64,000 nucleotides of DNA from Archegozetes longisetosus (taxonomy: Eukaryota; Arthropoda; Arachnida; Sarcoptiformes; Trhypochthoniidae). This document shows positions 1 through 12,308 of this stretch, piece after piece. The stretch lies in assembly GCA_018873245.2 (NCBI GenBank), contig JAEMBT020000001.1:7608220-7672219 (forward strand), in the 5' to 3' direction. Both the position numbers and the translations under genes were made by a program. Each line of letters begins with the position of its first letter. The first letter of the stretch is position 1. The notes under the pieces were generated by a model, which saw nothing but the letters and a program-made list of their open reading frames with translations, was not told the origin of the DNA and ran no database searches.

Positions 1-2281
1 TTGTTGAAACAGATTTAGGAGAAGATAGTATTGATATGTGTTTGCCATTGGGCATTAATTGAATAAAATCTGTCACTTTACTTCTCTCCTCATCATATGT
101 AAAGTCATGGCCTATTATATCAACTGTCTATTGATTTGAAATATAAATAATTACTTAACACATTTTTACCCAAATTAATTGAATGAAAGTTATTACATAC
201 ATTGTTCAAAAATAGCTTTAATTCTTCAACAACTGTAGTATCAGTGCTAATATTTTTGCGCTCATTTAAAATAACGAAGTATAATCTATTTTAAGTGAAA
301 AAATTATATTTTCATCGAATATTTATCAAAATTAAATAGCCGAAACATTAGCGGACGAAAGAATAGCCAATCAGAATGTATATCGAACGAAAAGCGAATT
401 TTACGACAAATATAATATTGCAGAATACTTTTAGATATCTGATTTGGATTAATATTTTCTGATGATATTTTTGGGTAATTAACATGATTATGTTTTCACA
501 TGTTTAATAACATGTATTGTATACTTTATTAATATATTTGTATATACTTAAAATTTAAGCTAAATATATAATCCAATTTAAGCATATCAGTACATTACAA
601 GCAATATTTAGGTTACTCTCAATACGTTAGCTGTTCTCTTGTTTGCTATTATTTCACGAAACCGAAATAATTTTTTCTGGATTTTATACAGAAATAGCGC
701 AAAAGTCAAAATACCTTTCGGTTAATTTCTCTCTAAGGATTTGTATCAGGTAATAAAATTCACTGCATATATAAGTGGTAATATTCGTGTTGTTTTTTAC
801 ACGATAAATCTTTACAAAAAAAGATATTAGCTTTAAATTAGTAAGGAATTGTAATATTCAGACCTCACTTTGGTAAACTCCGACGATCAAACTGTTGTTT
901 GACGTTCTCGATCCATATTGAGCTTCGTTATTTTGGTCATATTCGAAGCAGAACTTGTTATTATCCATACTTAAAGAACAGTGAGATCTCTAATAAGTTT
1001 GATGAAGCGATATAGTAATAATATGAATGTTACTACCATTATCAAGAGTTCATAATCTATTTTATTGATTCCTAGTTGAATAAGTTGTAGATGTAATTAT
1101 AGATGAAAAAAATCAATTGATATAAATTTTAAGTAGCCTGAAACTAATCCATTTAATGAAATTAATAACAAGGAATATGAAGCGAGAGGTACTTCCATTC
1201 GTTGCATATTTAAGTTTGATAATAAAATCTTTAAAGAGTAAAAATATTTTATTTAAATTTATAACTTTGAAGAACATAATGTAGATTACACAAAATAATT
1301 AAGTAAACAAATGTATTATTATTAGCTAAAAGTTCTCATAGCCGAGTAAAATCTATTTGTTTACAAAGTTATTCAAATTAGTAGAATTTAAAGTATAATT
1401 ATCCAAATATTAAGTAATAATTATATCAATAATGATGAACGATTATATTGCGAAACAGAAATGCAGAGAATAACTAAACATGTTACTATCAAAATAATGT
1501 AATTATGCTAATGATGATCAGAAATCAATTTAAGCCATTTTCATCGTCTTATCAACAGCCAAACAAATTCGATTATATAAGTATGCATTGAAATCATACT
1601 AATATTTTTACATTTGCATTTTTATGTGCTTTACTAGTGATGACTCTTTCCCTCCAAATGGATCGTAAAGAGCTACAAAGAGCTATAAAGAGCTATTCGT
1701 GATTCATTACAGTTCTAAAAGTTACAAGAAAGTTTAATAATTATCAATCAACTTTTGAGATGCTAACGATTTCTGAAACCTCAAAATGCATTTTAGAATT
1801 ACGAATACTCTTTGATAACTTAACTAAGTAAACATCGTTTATATTGGTAAAGTTCTTAAAATTCATTATTTTCAATAGTCATTTATAAGTTCAAGTATTC
1901 ATTTAATTAAAAATTTGAATTTTTAAAAGCTAAATTTCAAACTGGTTCATTTGGGTCGGCAGTAGATCTTAAGAGCTATTTGCGAACTTTGAAAACTAAA
2001 ATCTTTGTTCAACAACAGATTAAGATGATTCTTTCACTATAATTAATATATAACCATGCTGCATATAGGAAAAATGTAAAAAAATTAGTTATTTGGACAG
2101 AGTGAAAATTCATGAAAAATTTTTGAATTTTTTTAACTTGTGAGAATCGCCACGAAAATTTTTTGACATTTACCTAGATGCAGCTTGGTTTTATACTAGT
2201 GGTAACGGAGATTAATATTTTAATTTTTGAACTGTCTTTTACAGATCTTGGACTTCAACATAATCCTAAAAGATATTAACA
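1..2281. other. AT-rich intergenic sequence with a short tandem repeat
   Basis: No coding region could be supported on either strand. The only clear structure is a 10 bp unit (AAAGAGCTAT, first copy ending in C) repeated three times at about 1667-1696. A related AAGAGCTATTTGCGAAC stretch lies near 1970. Confidence 0.5.
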
Positions 2282-3212
2282 TTAGGATCCGCTTTTGAGA
2301 GAGAACTGAAAGAATGATTCACTTTTAAAGGGTGGTCTTCTATCAAAATCCAACAGTTTGAACATAAAGTTTTCTCCATTAAAAATATATTTGTATGGAA
2401 AAATACTTTTGGACTTAATAAACATATTTAATATGACACTTTGTGTTTTTGCAAAATGTTTTGTTGAAATCCTTGAGATAACTATAAAACCATTTTGAAT
2501 AGCATTTACATTTTTCAAACTCTTTATTCATCAAATGCTTCACGAAACAATCTTCTTGAGATTTTGGTTGATTATTGTTGTTTGAAATTATGTCATAATT
2601 TAAACAATCGGTTTGATAAGGAAATAGTAACAATATTTCATGTGAAACACCAATTAAAATAAGATGCTGCAGATCATCTTTTATTTTGTTATAGTCACTG
2701 AACAAATTTGGAGGCGTTTTAGAACCGTGAATATTTAGCATTAAGTCTGAAATATGCAACATTTTCAAGTTCTCAAATTTAATTCAATAGTGAATAATTA
2801 AATATTTTTCACTTCTTTCTAATTTACTATTTAATTGGCTGAAGAATGTTAAACATGCTTGTGTAATTGATGAAATACTTGCAATATTCTCAAAAGTTCT
2901 CGAACATTGCTCAAAAGAATTTTTCTTCGGCTTAATTGCAGAGACTATATTGCGACTGAGAGAATTTTGAATTTCCACGAATATCTCACTAGTATTCTGA
3001 AATTTTGTATTATGATCAGAGCAAAGAGTAATCGCTGGTATCTCTTGTTGAACGACTTCAGACTTCAAATCAACAACTGTCTCATATTTCAAATAATTTA
3101 TAGTCAAGTCGATAGCTTGGTATACGAATACAATAAATGCTATAGTTCTGCCGATTTTTCTTAATGATAATAATTTTGAAGTTCTTCGACAATATTTATA
3201 CATTTTTCCCAA
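2282..3212 (-). pseudogene. Truncated pseudogene of the two-domain DEG/ENaC channel family (first domain only)
   Basis: The minus strand starts with ATG at 3212 and encodes the N-terminus and first ectodomain of the family best seen at 23049-25328. A short cytoplasmic stretch (SKLLSLRKIGRT) is followed by a first membrane segment and the post-TM1 motif IPAITLC. The frame then hits TGA at about 2784-2786, exactly where the intact copy has Trp (intact HIKTW, here IIHY-stop). Homology continues in the same frame (ISDLMLNIH, HEILLLFPYQTDC, KSQEDCFVKHLMNKEFEKCKC) until about 2415, where it is lost. TM2 and the whole second domain are absent. This is a relic with a nonsense mutation and a 3' truncation. 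The in-frame homology beyond the stop shows the stop is not a true gene end. It lies about 20 kb from the intact relative. Confidence 0.85.
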
Positions 3213-5221
3213 AAGAGATCTGAATCTATAACTTTGGAGAAATTAACAGTTCGACAATTTGATTTGAGATCAAAACTGTTTATCGAATTAATAGAGTACT
3301 AGCGATATATTATAGAACAATATGAGTTTGAAACTTTCATTGTCAAACAAGTTTTCTCAATCCAGATCAATCATTATATGAATACTTACTTTCTGTTATC
3401 TAAATGATATAAACTTCCTAATAATTTTTATTCAGATGTAAAATTTTCATTCTAAACTAGTTAGTATTTTCCTCGAATATTTGTCAAAACACTCACAAAC
3501 ACTCTATTACACTCAAAAATTAGATGTTTTCTATCACAATGCATTAGAATATTATTATATTTTTATTACAGTTGCATATAATATAATGAACAATTACATG
3601 CAAGTTAGATAAGAGTAAACCCACACTCTATCGATAATCGGAGCTTTATGGAAACATATATTATATCATTCTATATATTTAGACTAAAATCTCCTATTCT
3701 TGAAGGCGTTCCCTTAAATTGACATTGCTTTCAGTTTAATTATTTTATACTAGATAAAAACAATGAAAGAAACTATTTTTTGATATTAATAATAAAGCCT
3801 CTCTATTATTTTAAGTGAAATACTGTAAGAATGAGAGAATATCAATCGAAATTTTATTCAATAGAAAAAGTTACAGCGCTCAGAGTATAGTACTCGGAAA
3901 TTATAATTGCAAATCACTTTATGGCTCCCAAGGTATACTTTAGCGTTTGCAAAATTCAAACTCATATAATTAATATTCTAATAAATCGCTCAATATCCGC
4001 ATTAATGCTAGATGCTTATTGTATTCAAAGTTTTACTTTATTAGAATTCATTTAACCATAGTTTTGGTAAAACAGAACAGATACTTATAATCTTCAATAT
4101 TTATAAATAAACAAAATCTTGTTTATAATATAGGCTATCCTTATCTAGGCGACAGGGCTAAATCTAGAGAGTTGAAGCTCTGAATAAAATTGACTGTTTA
4201 ATGATTCTAGCAGTTAACAGGTCTTGCAAGACTTGATGGTCCGTCTGATAAGTTCGTAGAATCAGAGAAGCCATTGGTTTTTCATCTATTTCTCGATAAG
4301 TCACTGAATATGACCTAATGATGATGATGATGATGATGATTCATCTGTTCAAATCCTGGCCTAAGTTTCTATTTTCATTTTCTTCAAGTCTCAAGAGAGA
4401 AAATTACTGAGATATTGAATCACTTGAAACAAAAGATATATATTTTCTATGAGAATTTCCAGTTGAACTTGAGAATGTTCAACTAGAATTCTATCACGGC
4501 TTTTCGGATCTCCCGTTACAATGACTTTGGCTGAAGGTCCGAACTTTTCTGTGATTTATTCAAAACATGTCCATAATAAACTATTTCTACACCAATCTGA
4601 CACTGATCTATAACTTCACAATACAATACTTAATATTATGACTATTTAGTTTTGCGGATATTGACATATGAACATAGACTTTATTGAAGGCCAAGCGATT
4701 AATCTGAGAATGATGCTTAAAAACATTTTTTACATTTACTTACTATAAACAATTAGCTCTATCGAAACAGATACTCATTTTTTAATAAGAAATCTTTTAT
4801 TATAAGATCTTATACTTTCTTACATTTTCAGATTTTGGTAAAACTGTTTACTTTTAGATATGCAATAAGATTTCTTTTGGAAACGAAATAATTATTCAGA
4901 ACCACCGATATAGTTGATTTTAAATGAGTATAGATCAAATTTGCTTGTACATAGTATTTTAAGATCCGCGAAAGATAATAAAGATACTGTGATGATACGC
5001 CTCTTCTCTCACTTTTGCTCTTTGCAGTTCGTTTTCATTTAACGTTCTTCCACTTTAGCTTTTAAGCTGTTTATTTGATTTCTGCTTTCTTTGAGTTAAC
5101 TTTTCATAATTTAAGTGGATTTGACTTCTTTTAATATTAATGAAGTCTTTCATGACTTTCACTTTGTTTTCAAAATCTTATCAATAAAATTTGATATGCT
5201 AATGTATTATTATATATGTAC
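3213..5221. other. Intergenic, with an ATG/GAT microsatellite
   Basis: No gene was recognised. A trinucleotide microsatellite (ATG, seven to eight units) lies at about 4318-4340. The rest is AT-rich sequence without an obvious repeat partner in the window. Confidence 0.4.
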
Positions 5222-5690
5222 GACTGCCTGCAAGAAACGGTTATCTCTAAACGTATAGAAATGAATGCATTCATTTCTATACAATTAGCTTAAACAGCGT
5301 AATAAATATCAAAAGTATATAATTAAAAAATGGTTTTATTATTATTTATTGTAATTAATTTTCAAAGTTTGACAAAAAATTTAAATAAAAATCTTTATTT
5401 TTTGGTTTTAAGTATTTTAAAAAGCTCTTAATATCTTTTATTTTCTCTTTAGAAATAGTGGACTTGCGTTTTAGTTATGAATTGAAAACAATTTTTAATA
5501 TTATTTATATAAGTATTTAATAGGTTTATTTTTATAGAACCAGAATCAAAATCTTCAGAGAAAATAACATCTCCGTTTGGCTCATAATCTATTCTATGAA
5601 TTTTAGTAATTTTAAATTAGAATTAGTGCTTTTATTACAGTTTTGCTTCAAAGTAATGCATTCAGAGATAACCGTTTCTTGCATGCAGTC
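5222..5690. mobile_element. 469 bp inverted-repeat element (MITE-like)
   Basis: The ends form an inverted repeat of about 28 bp. The left end begins GACTGCCTGCAAGAAACGGT (5222), and the right end reads AACCGTTTCTTGCATGCAGTC up to 5690, with one or two mismatches. The interior is AT-rich and non-coding. I found no convincing target duplication, so the superfamily is not assigned. Confidence 0.7.
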
Positions 5691-5970
5691 CTCCATATCT
5701 GAATGCAGTAAACACAAACACATTGAAGGAATATGTTATTCATGCTAATCTCATTCGATCGCGATTTACTTTTGCGTATCGATTGCAGAAAACTGCTTCC
5801 TTTATAATTTCAGTTTGTTTTCGCAAGATCTTCTTTACCTTTAGCTATTAAAATTTTGATTCAAATTCCAATTTACGTGAATTTAACGACTGGTTTGGTT
5901 TTTACTTTCAAAAGTAAAGCTAATCTTAATTCTGCCGTAGACACTTAAATTAATTGCAAAAAAGCTTGAA

Positions 5971-6713
5971 TACAGTAAAAGTTCGACATAATGAACACTC
6001 AAAGGAGCGAAAGTTTTTGCTTGTTACATCGAGCTGTATGTCATATCGATAGTTAGAATATTTCAGATTATAGGGCAGATTTATCAATAGCTAATATTAA
6101 CACAATCAATAGAAATGCTTATTTTTAGAAATCTGTTATTTTTATCTGAATATTTCTCTTAAAAACACTAAAATCTAAAACCTAATATCTAAAAATCAGA
6201 AATTGCTAGTAGCGACATTACAGCGTTGTTACTCATATAGTAAAATGAAGCACTGCGATGTTAGGGGGAATTTCTGTCCTCAGAAAGATATGTTACCAGA
6301 AAAAAATTTTAAAAATAAAGTTAGAAGTCTAAATTAATCAGGATTTTTGGCATTCAAAGCCAGATATATAACTGAGGAATAGCTAAATTTTCAAGAAATG
6401 ACGACATTCTGTTAATTTCAGCGAGATTTGTAAAGTCAAACTCGAAAAATTTTGCCCCACAGTTGTGACGAATGGTTAAAAGCTTCCTTTTAATCCTTTG
6501 AGGAATTGATGAAAGCTCTATTAGTAAGAAATGCACTCTATATCGAGTGTTTGCATATTTCAGTGTACCTAAAGTATGTTCGTTATATTGAAATGTCTTT
6601 TATATCGAGATTTGTTATATCAAATGAATTTTAGCTTAATTTTATAAGGTTTTGGAACGGGATTTCTCATATGTTCGTTACGTCGAGAATTGTTATATCG
6701 AGCTTTTACTGTA
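5971..6713. mobile_element. 743 bp Tc1/mariner- or pogo-type MITE
   Basis: The left end is TACAGTAAAAGTTCGACATA (from 5971) and the right end is TTATATCGAGCTTTTACTGT followed by A (to 6713), an inverted repeat of about 21 bp with few mismatches. Each end carries a TA that could be the target duplication. The interior repeats degenerate TTATATCGA-like motifs near the right end. The open frame inside (6354-6536) matches no transposase that I recognise. Superfamily is inferred from the CAGTAAAAG terminus and the TA. Confidence 0.65.
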
Positions 6714-7235
6714 ATTGTCGCTAACAATTTTCTAAATGCAACATTTTAGATTGCATTGAAAGTAAGTCAACATTCGTCAATAAATAATATTCAATCAATA
6801 ACACTTTATAAAAATTAATTGAAGAGAATAAATAATAAGAAAATAATATTTATATTTGGTCGATGCAATAAAACCAACTACTGAAACTATTTGTGTCGTA
6901 ATATTTGTATTAAGGTGACAAATGAAATAATTCTACTTATCATTAAAAATATTAATTTATTATGTTTAAATCTATATCGTTTGCGAGACATTTAGATTGA
7001 GTAAATGAATTTAATTTTTGAATTTTCGAAGCGAGTTAAATTTCAGCTTTTACTGAATTATTCTGGGAAAATTGGTAAAAGAATGAAAAGAAGCAAATGA
7101 ATCCTTTTTTAATGGTTATTTTAAAACTTGTTAAACAGTGAAGGTACTCATTAGGTATGGTATAGCATAAAAGAATATGATTAAAAGGACCATGACTTTA
7201 GTTAAATTTGAATTTTAATCATAAGTATAGGTTTA

Positions 7236-8671
7236 ATGCTCAAAATGATATTTGAAAGAGTTCGGAAATCAATTAACTTAAGATACCATAAACAACTTTT
7301 GGAGGATAATTCAAAATTTCATCCAAAGTTGAAGAGAATCATTAGTTCTTGTAAAGTTTTGATCCTTTTAATTAGTATTATAGGTTTGATTTATCAAACA
7401 TATCAACTCTGTTTGCAATACATGAGCGGACAAACTATTGTCAATGTAAAAGCTGATCAAACTAGTTTCAGTCCACTGCCAGCCATTACTACTTGTTACC
7501 CATTTTTCGCGACGGTGGATAAATTGGCAAACCTCTATCCAGAGTTCAAAACAGATTACAACATCTATAAAGATATTGTTAAAAACTCGAATGTGAATGG
7601 CACAAAGAACCAAACTTCAATTGAAATTGTGAATAATATGTTATATAAATTATCAATATTCACAGAAAAAGCATTAAACTCGATGACATTACTGGAAGCC
7701 TTTCAAAATATAAGTATACCTTTTGAAATTCGGCTTAGTGCAAAAGCTGGGGAAGAATATTTGATAAATCAAAAAATGTTTATGAAAAATCAGTCATAGA
7801 GGATAATAATCCGATTGAGTCAATTGCTTTCAGCAATTACCTTAATCATACTTTTAAGTGCTTTACATTCTTCAGTCAATTCAAAAACCGATTTAAAGAT
7901 TTCAAAATGGAATTTGAATTCTTCAATATTGGAATTTTTAGCTTTGATTGGTTTCCATTTTATTCAGATAAAGATGATTCCCTATTCAATGCGTTTCAGT
8001 CAAGAAGTTTGCATTGGTTTTCAATACATTCACCAAATACTCTACCCTATAAAAATTTTGGACAAATAAGTTTTGTCAGAGTTAACTTGGGATACGAATA
8101 TTTGCTATCTTATTCCAGAATTATAACAAAACTATTGCCACCGGATTATTCAACAAATTGTCGGGACTACAATATAAGTAACATCAATGAAGAACAATCT
8201 CATAGTGATTGTATCGATAGATGTGTTTTGACTGCATTAAAAGAAAAATATGGAAATTGTATACATAGAATCCGTTCTCTTCTAAGAAAGGAATTCGTTG
8301 CAGTTTATAATTCACTAAAGTTGTGTTCTCAAGAAATATACAAAAATGGTGAAAATTATTCCAAGATCATAGAAGAGATACAATCAGAATGTTTCGCAAA
8401 CTGTAGGCCCGATTGTTACAATCAGTTCATTGATTTCCGAGTTATAGATTCACAAGAAGTGACTGAATATAAATCTCATGGAAGATCTGATATTTATATA
8501 ATACATAGTCTATTACCCGATCAAGTGATTGAACACTTGCCAGAAATGACTTTTCTGTCATTTATTTGTAATTTTGGTGGTTTGGTGGGAATGTGGTTGG
8601 GATTATCAGTCACTTCATTGTTCAAGTTACTCACTTTTTACTTATATAAATTTTGTGTCTATTTCGCTTAA
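7236..8671 (+). pseudogene. Single-domain DEG/ENaC channel gene interrupted by one frameshift
   Basis: This is a close paralogue of the intact gene at 12309-13721. The first frame (7236-7799) supplies the N-terminus, TM1 (VLILLISIIGLIYQTYQLC) and the post-TM1 motif LPAITTCYPFF. Near 7752, an excess of two bases (or loss of one) in GGGGAAGAATATTT moves the frame. The continuation is open through IEDNNPIESIAF, SRIITKLLPPDYSTNC, a cysteine-rich ectodomain (DCIDRCVLTALKEKYGNC, ECFANCRPDC) and TM2 with the Gly-Leu-Ser filter motif (NFGGLVGMWLGLSVTS), ending at 8671. There is no intron. The single indel is the only defect seen, so this may be a young pseudogene or an assembly error in an intact gene of about 478 residues. 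The cytoplasmic segment has His-Pro (NSKFHPKL) where the family usually has His-Gly. Confidence 0.85.
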
Positions 8672-10015
8672 AAATTTTCTAATTACTTACATAAATTCAT
8701 AGTTTATTATTTGCTTAGATAAAAATAATCAAATATGATTAAGAATTGTTTTGCTCTGCAATTAAATTTTTAAACACTTTTTAAGACATTATAGTCTAGA
8801 ATATTTTGAAATTATTTTAACTTCTACCTAAAGAATCCGATTATTTAGCCAGAGATGAAAGCCTAGTTGGAGTAATATCTTCTGCTATTTGTGTTATAAA
8901 GGCCTTCCCTTCTAATCGTTTAAGTTGTTTGAAAGATTTTTCACTCTTTCTTCAAGTACAGTTACAAGATATTTTTCATAAGATACAACTGACCCTTTAT
9001 TGTAACACTTGTGCATGACATTAGAGCTGAAGGTGAACCAATTCAACTAAAATATCACACATAAATCTATTTTGCTTTAAAGATAAACCCAAAACTTTAC
9101 ATCCTAGAGGATGAGATCTGAAGGACTCATTGACCGTTCGAGAGCATCATTCAAGTATCCATACATGAAAAGAAGGATATGCTCAAACTAGGCTTGAGCT
9201 CTATCTGAGGAGACTGAGTAATTTTGGTATAAATACCAACGCTGCTCGTACTTCGAATTGTTTTCGTTTTGGGCTCGTTAGCTGATCTTAATGAAAACCA
9301 TGTTTATCTTTCACTAGGTTATTGAATTAATTCCACTTACTTGATTTGCACTCATATTTTTATTAATTAACACGAATTTATTTTAAACATATTCAGTTCT
9401 ATTGAACGCATTAATAATTTTGATAAAATTTATGAAGATTTTCATCAAAAGGATTATCATAAAAATATCATTCCTAAGAAAACACTTAATTCGTTCATAT
9501 GTTGATCAAAAGTCAATAACTAACATATAAAGTATTCATAGTTTTTCAAAAAGGATGTACTTAATTTGTTAAGATGTTAAAGTCTACTACTTTATTATCA
9601 TTGGAGTGAATTTGACTAGGGTGTCAATACTTCATCGAATGAAGCTGAATAAAAAATTCTAAAGGAGAATAAAATAATTTTTGAGAACTATTCTCAATAA
9701 GTTTAAAATCAAAGGAGGGCACCAGGTATAAAATCTTAATCTCTAGCTCCACATTTGCGCTTAAGGTCGAATTTACCAGCCTAAAACTGGAGAGTTAGAA
9801 TCCCTAATTTTGATTTATTTATAGAGTAAGAAATCAATTTGATTATCAAACATTTTATCCCTTTACTGTTCATAAAGAAATTTAAATTTCATATAAATAA
9901 TTTAACTTAAAATTAGGCTTTTTAGGGAGAAAAATTAAATGGTCTAAAAGTATTTAGCTAGAGGTAGAGAAAATTATTCGATGTATAGTAAAATATTCAA
10001 CACATTTCAGATATT
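8672..10015. other. Intergenic, no recognised feature
   Basis: AT-rich sequence between the 7.2 kb channel gene and the gustatory receptor relic. I saw no long open frame, clear terminal repeat or RNA gene. Confidence 0.4.
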
Positions 10016-10888
10016 TTATGAATTCTTTTCGGTAATATATAAAGCACTACGTGCTATAATAGACAATGCTGAGCTGAATACAATAAATATTTTGCTTGAG
10101 TAATTATTAGCCTCATTCACAATTTCACAAGTTTTCATATGTTTGATGAATAGATTTTTAATTTGATTATAGTCTTTAGAAACCATTACTTTCCTGAAGT
10201 GCCAGTTGATTTGGAGAAATTCAACAATTAAAAGCTTACAAATCAGATAATAAATATATAAAACCCTAAAAAATATTAGACATCCTATCGAAGCATTAAT
10301 TATTGCTTCATTTGAACTGTAAATAAATGATAAATAATAGGAAAAAATCCTGCATTAGAAAAATAGTATAATATGAAACTAAAATAGACAATAAAATATT
10401 AAAATATAGCGTGAATTTCGTGTATTAATATATGATTAATCTTTTGGAAAAGTCAGCAACGTTCAATAGCGTCTTAAATGATTTGACCTCATTGTGGATA
10501 AAGTTTACATTCACAAAAGCCATTCATTGTTAGAAAAGATGTTATAGTCCATCATAACGAACGCATTACTCATCCAAACTATATAAGCAAAGCTTATGAC
10601 ATATCTTACTGAATTTCCTCCATAATTATATCCGACATCACAAAATAATATTAATAATTCGGTTTCATCATCAGATATCAATAGAAGATTCAAAGCACTT
10701 CGAATGATATCTAATAAGATGAATAGCAATAAAATTTTACTTAATTTGTTTTGGGATTGATTTTTGAATGAAATTCCCAAATGTTCGGATATGAAGTCAA
10801 ACTTAGAAAAGATTTCAATCAAATTCATCGTATGTTTTTCTGTCATGAAACTATCTAAATATTTCCTACTAAAATGATCAAACTTCAA
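10016..10888 (-). pseudogene. Gustatory-receptor-like 7TM gene relic (broken or intron-containing)
   Basis: The minus strand first reads 125 residues (10888-10511) with hydrophobic segments (LSKILLLFILLDIIRSALNL and VRYVISFAYIVWMSNAFVMM) typical of the N-terminal half of an arthropod gustatory receptor. The frame stops after NNEWLL. A shifted frame continues briefly (FVNVNFIHNEVKSFKTLL). A further frame open from about 10350 to the stop at 10016 encodes another hydrophobic stretch and the motif region INWHFRKVMVSKDYNQIK, IKHMKTCEIVNEAN, YSSKIFIVFSSALSIIA. That is the expected organisation around TM4-TM5 of this family. A splice-acceptor-like TTTTTCTAATGCAG precedes the last segment, so an intron there is possible. 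The C-terminal TM6-TM7 part was not found. Assignment rests on topology and motif style. Confidence 0.6.
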
Positions 10889-12308
10889 GTGAAATTATCG
10901 ATTAGACAAAATGTTTTTATTGCCTCAATAAAAATATATATATATCAGAATTATTTCTATCGAAGTAGTACTTAATACTAATTCAAATTTATTTAATGCA
11001 ATAGTCATAAGGAGGAAACATGAGATAAATATAGTTATTATGAAAGAAATATAGGAAAAGTATAAAATACAAGTATAAGAAAAAAGTAATTTTTAATATG
11101 TATAACAACTTCTTAATTCAATTGTCATAATATTTTATAATCAATTTCGGAGTGTAAATATAATCCGAGATATTTTACGTTATAATTCAGTATAATATTA
11201 ATTAAATTATGATTCAAACTCTTCAGCTTTACAGTTTTTAGACAATACTTGCAGTCTACAACGCAGGTGCAAAGCTGGAGATTAAAGATTTGTTCTTTGG
11301 TCACCTTTTAAATTTAAACCTGTCATAAATGATTCGGAAAAGTTATACTATGGTTCCTCCTATGAAATGTCCTCTCCAGCTTTCACTAAAAATAACCTAA
11401 TGAAAGATTGAATCGTTACATTAGTTTTTGTAAATATTGGGTGTATCTCATAATACTTGCGATTAAATTAATGAAATAATTCTAATACCTTATGACATTT
11501 GCGATGAAATTAATGGAATAATTTTAATATCTTATTATTTGTTAATGTAACTATTTATTCAACATAATTACTTGAGCTAAAAAAGGTTAAAAATACAGAA
11601 TTCATTTCAGATTACATAAACATTTCTGATATTGCTAAAGAAAGAACTAGAGCATAGAATATGAATTCCAATCCCATTTATGATGGAAATGGGAATGGGA
11701 TCAGGATTGGGAAAAATTATTTCAATATTTTGAACTACAACTTTTTTATTTAGTTACAATGTTTATTTTTTTCTAAGCTTTTTATATAAAAAAGTCTATC
11801 AACATTTTTAGGTGAGAAACTTTAATGTCTATCAACTAATATTCTACCGCTAACACCTTTTTTAAACATGTAAATAAATTTCACAGTCAAAACATGTTCA
11901 TAACTCTTATTTTTGGCATTTAAGATCATGAAATTGGAAATGGAATTGAAATGGGATTCGGGGTGAAAACCTTATGAATTCTATGTTCTGTGAAGAATCA
12001 ATACTAAGCTATTTTCTATTTGTCAGGAGAACAATCTAGCGATTATATTCATTTTATTAACAATTGGCAAATGAGTGTCTTTTACAACGTGTAATGTTTG
12101 GGATTAAACTTATTAACCACTTTTGATATTATATTATTCAGTAAGAGAATTATACTCTAGATAATTGTTTAAACTAGTAAAGATCGAGACTAAAGAAAAG
12201 ATTTTTTTAAATTAGAAAAAAGTGTTTGATGTTGTTGAGAGAAGAACTAAATCAAAACACAATTTTTAACTTGAATCTCAACCGAGAATCAAAAGAAGGA
12301 TCTCGAAT
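10889..12308. other. Intergenic, with a possible decayed inverted-repeat element
   Basis: Between about 11655 and 11985 the left edge reads ATAGAATATGAATTCC and the right edge reads TTATGAATTCTATG, with GGAAATGGGAATGGGAT-type repeats just inside both. This resembles a decayed MITE with subterminal repeats, but no target duplication was found. The remainder is featureless and AT-rich. Confidence 0.35.

Noticed and set aside
6354..6536. 60-residue frame as a pogo/Tigger transposase remnant
   Set aside because: It lies inside a MITE but shows none of the expected catalytic blocks.
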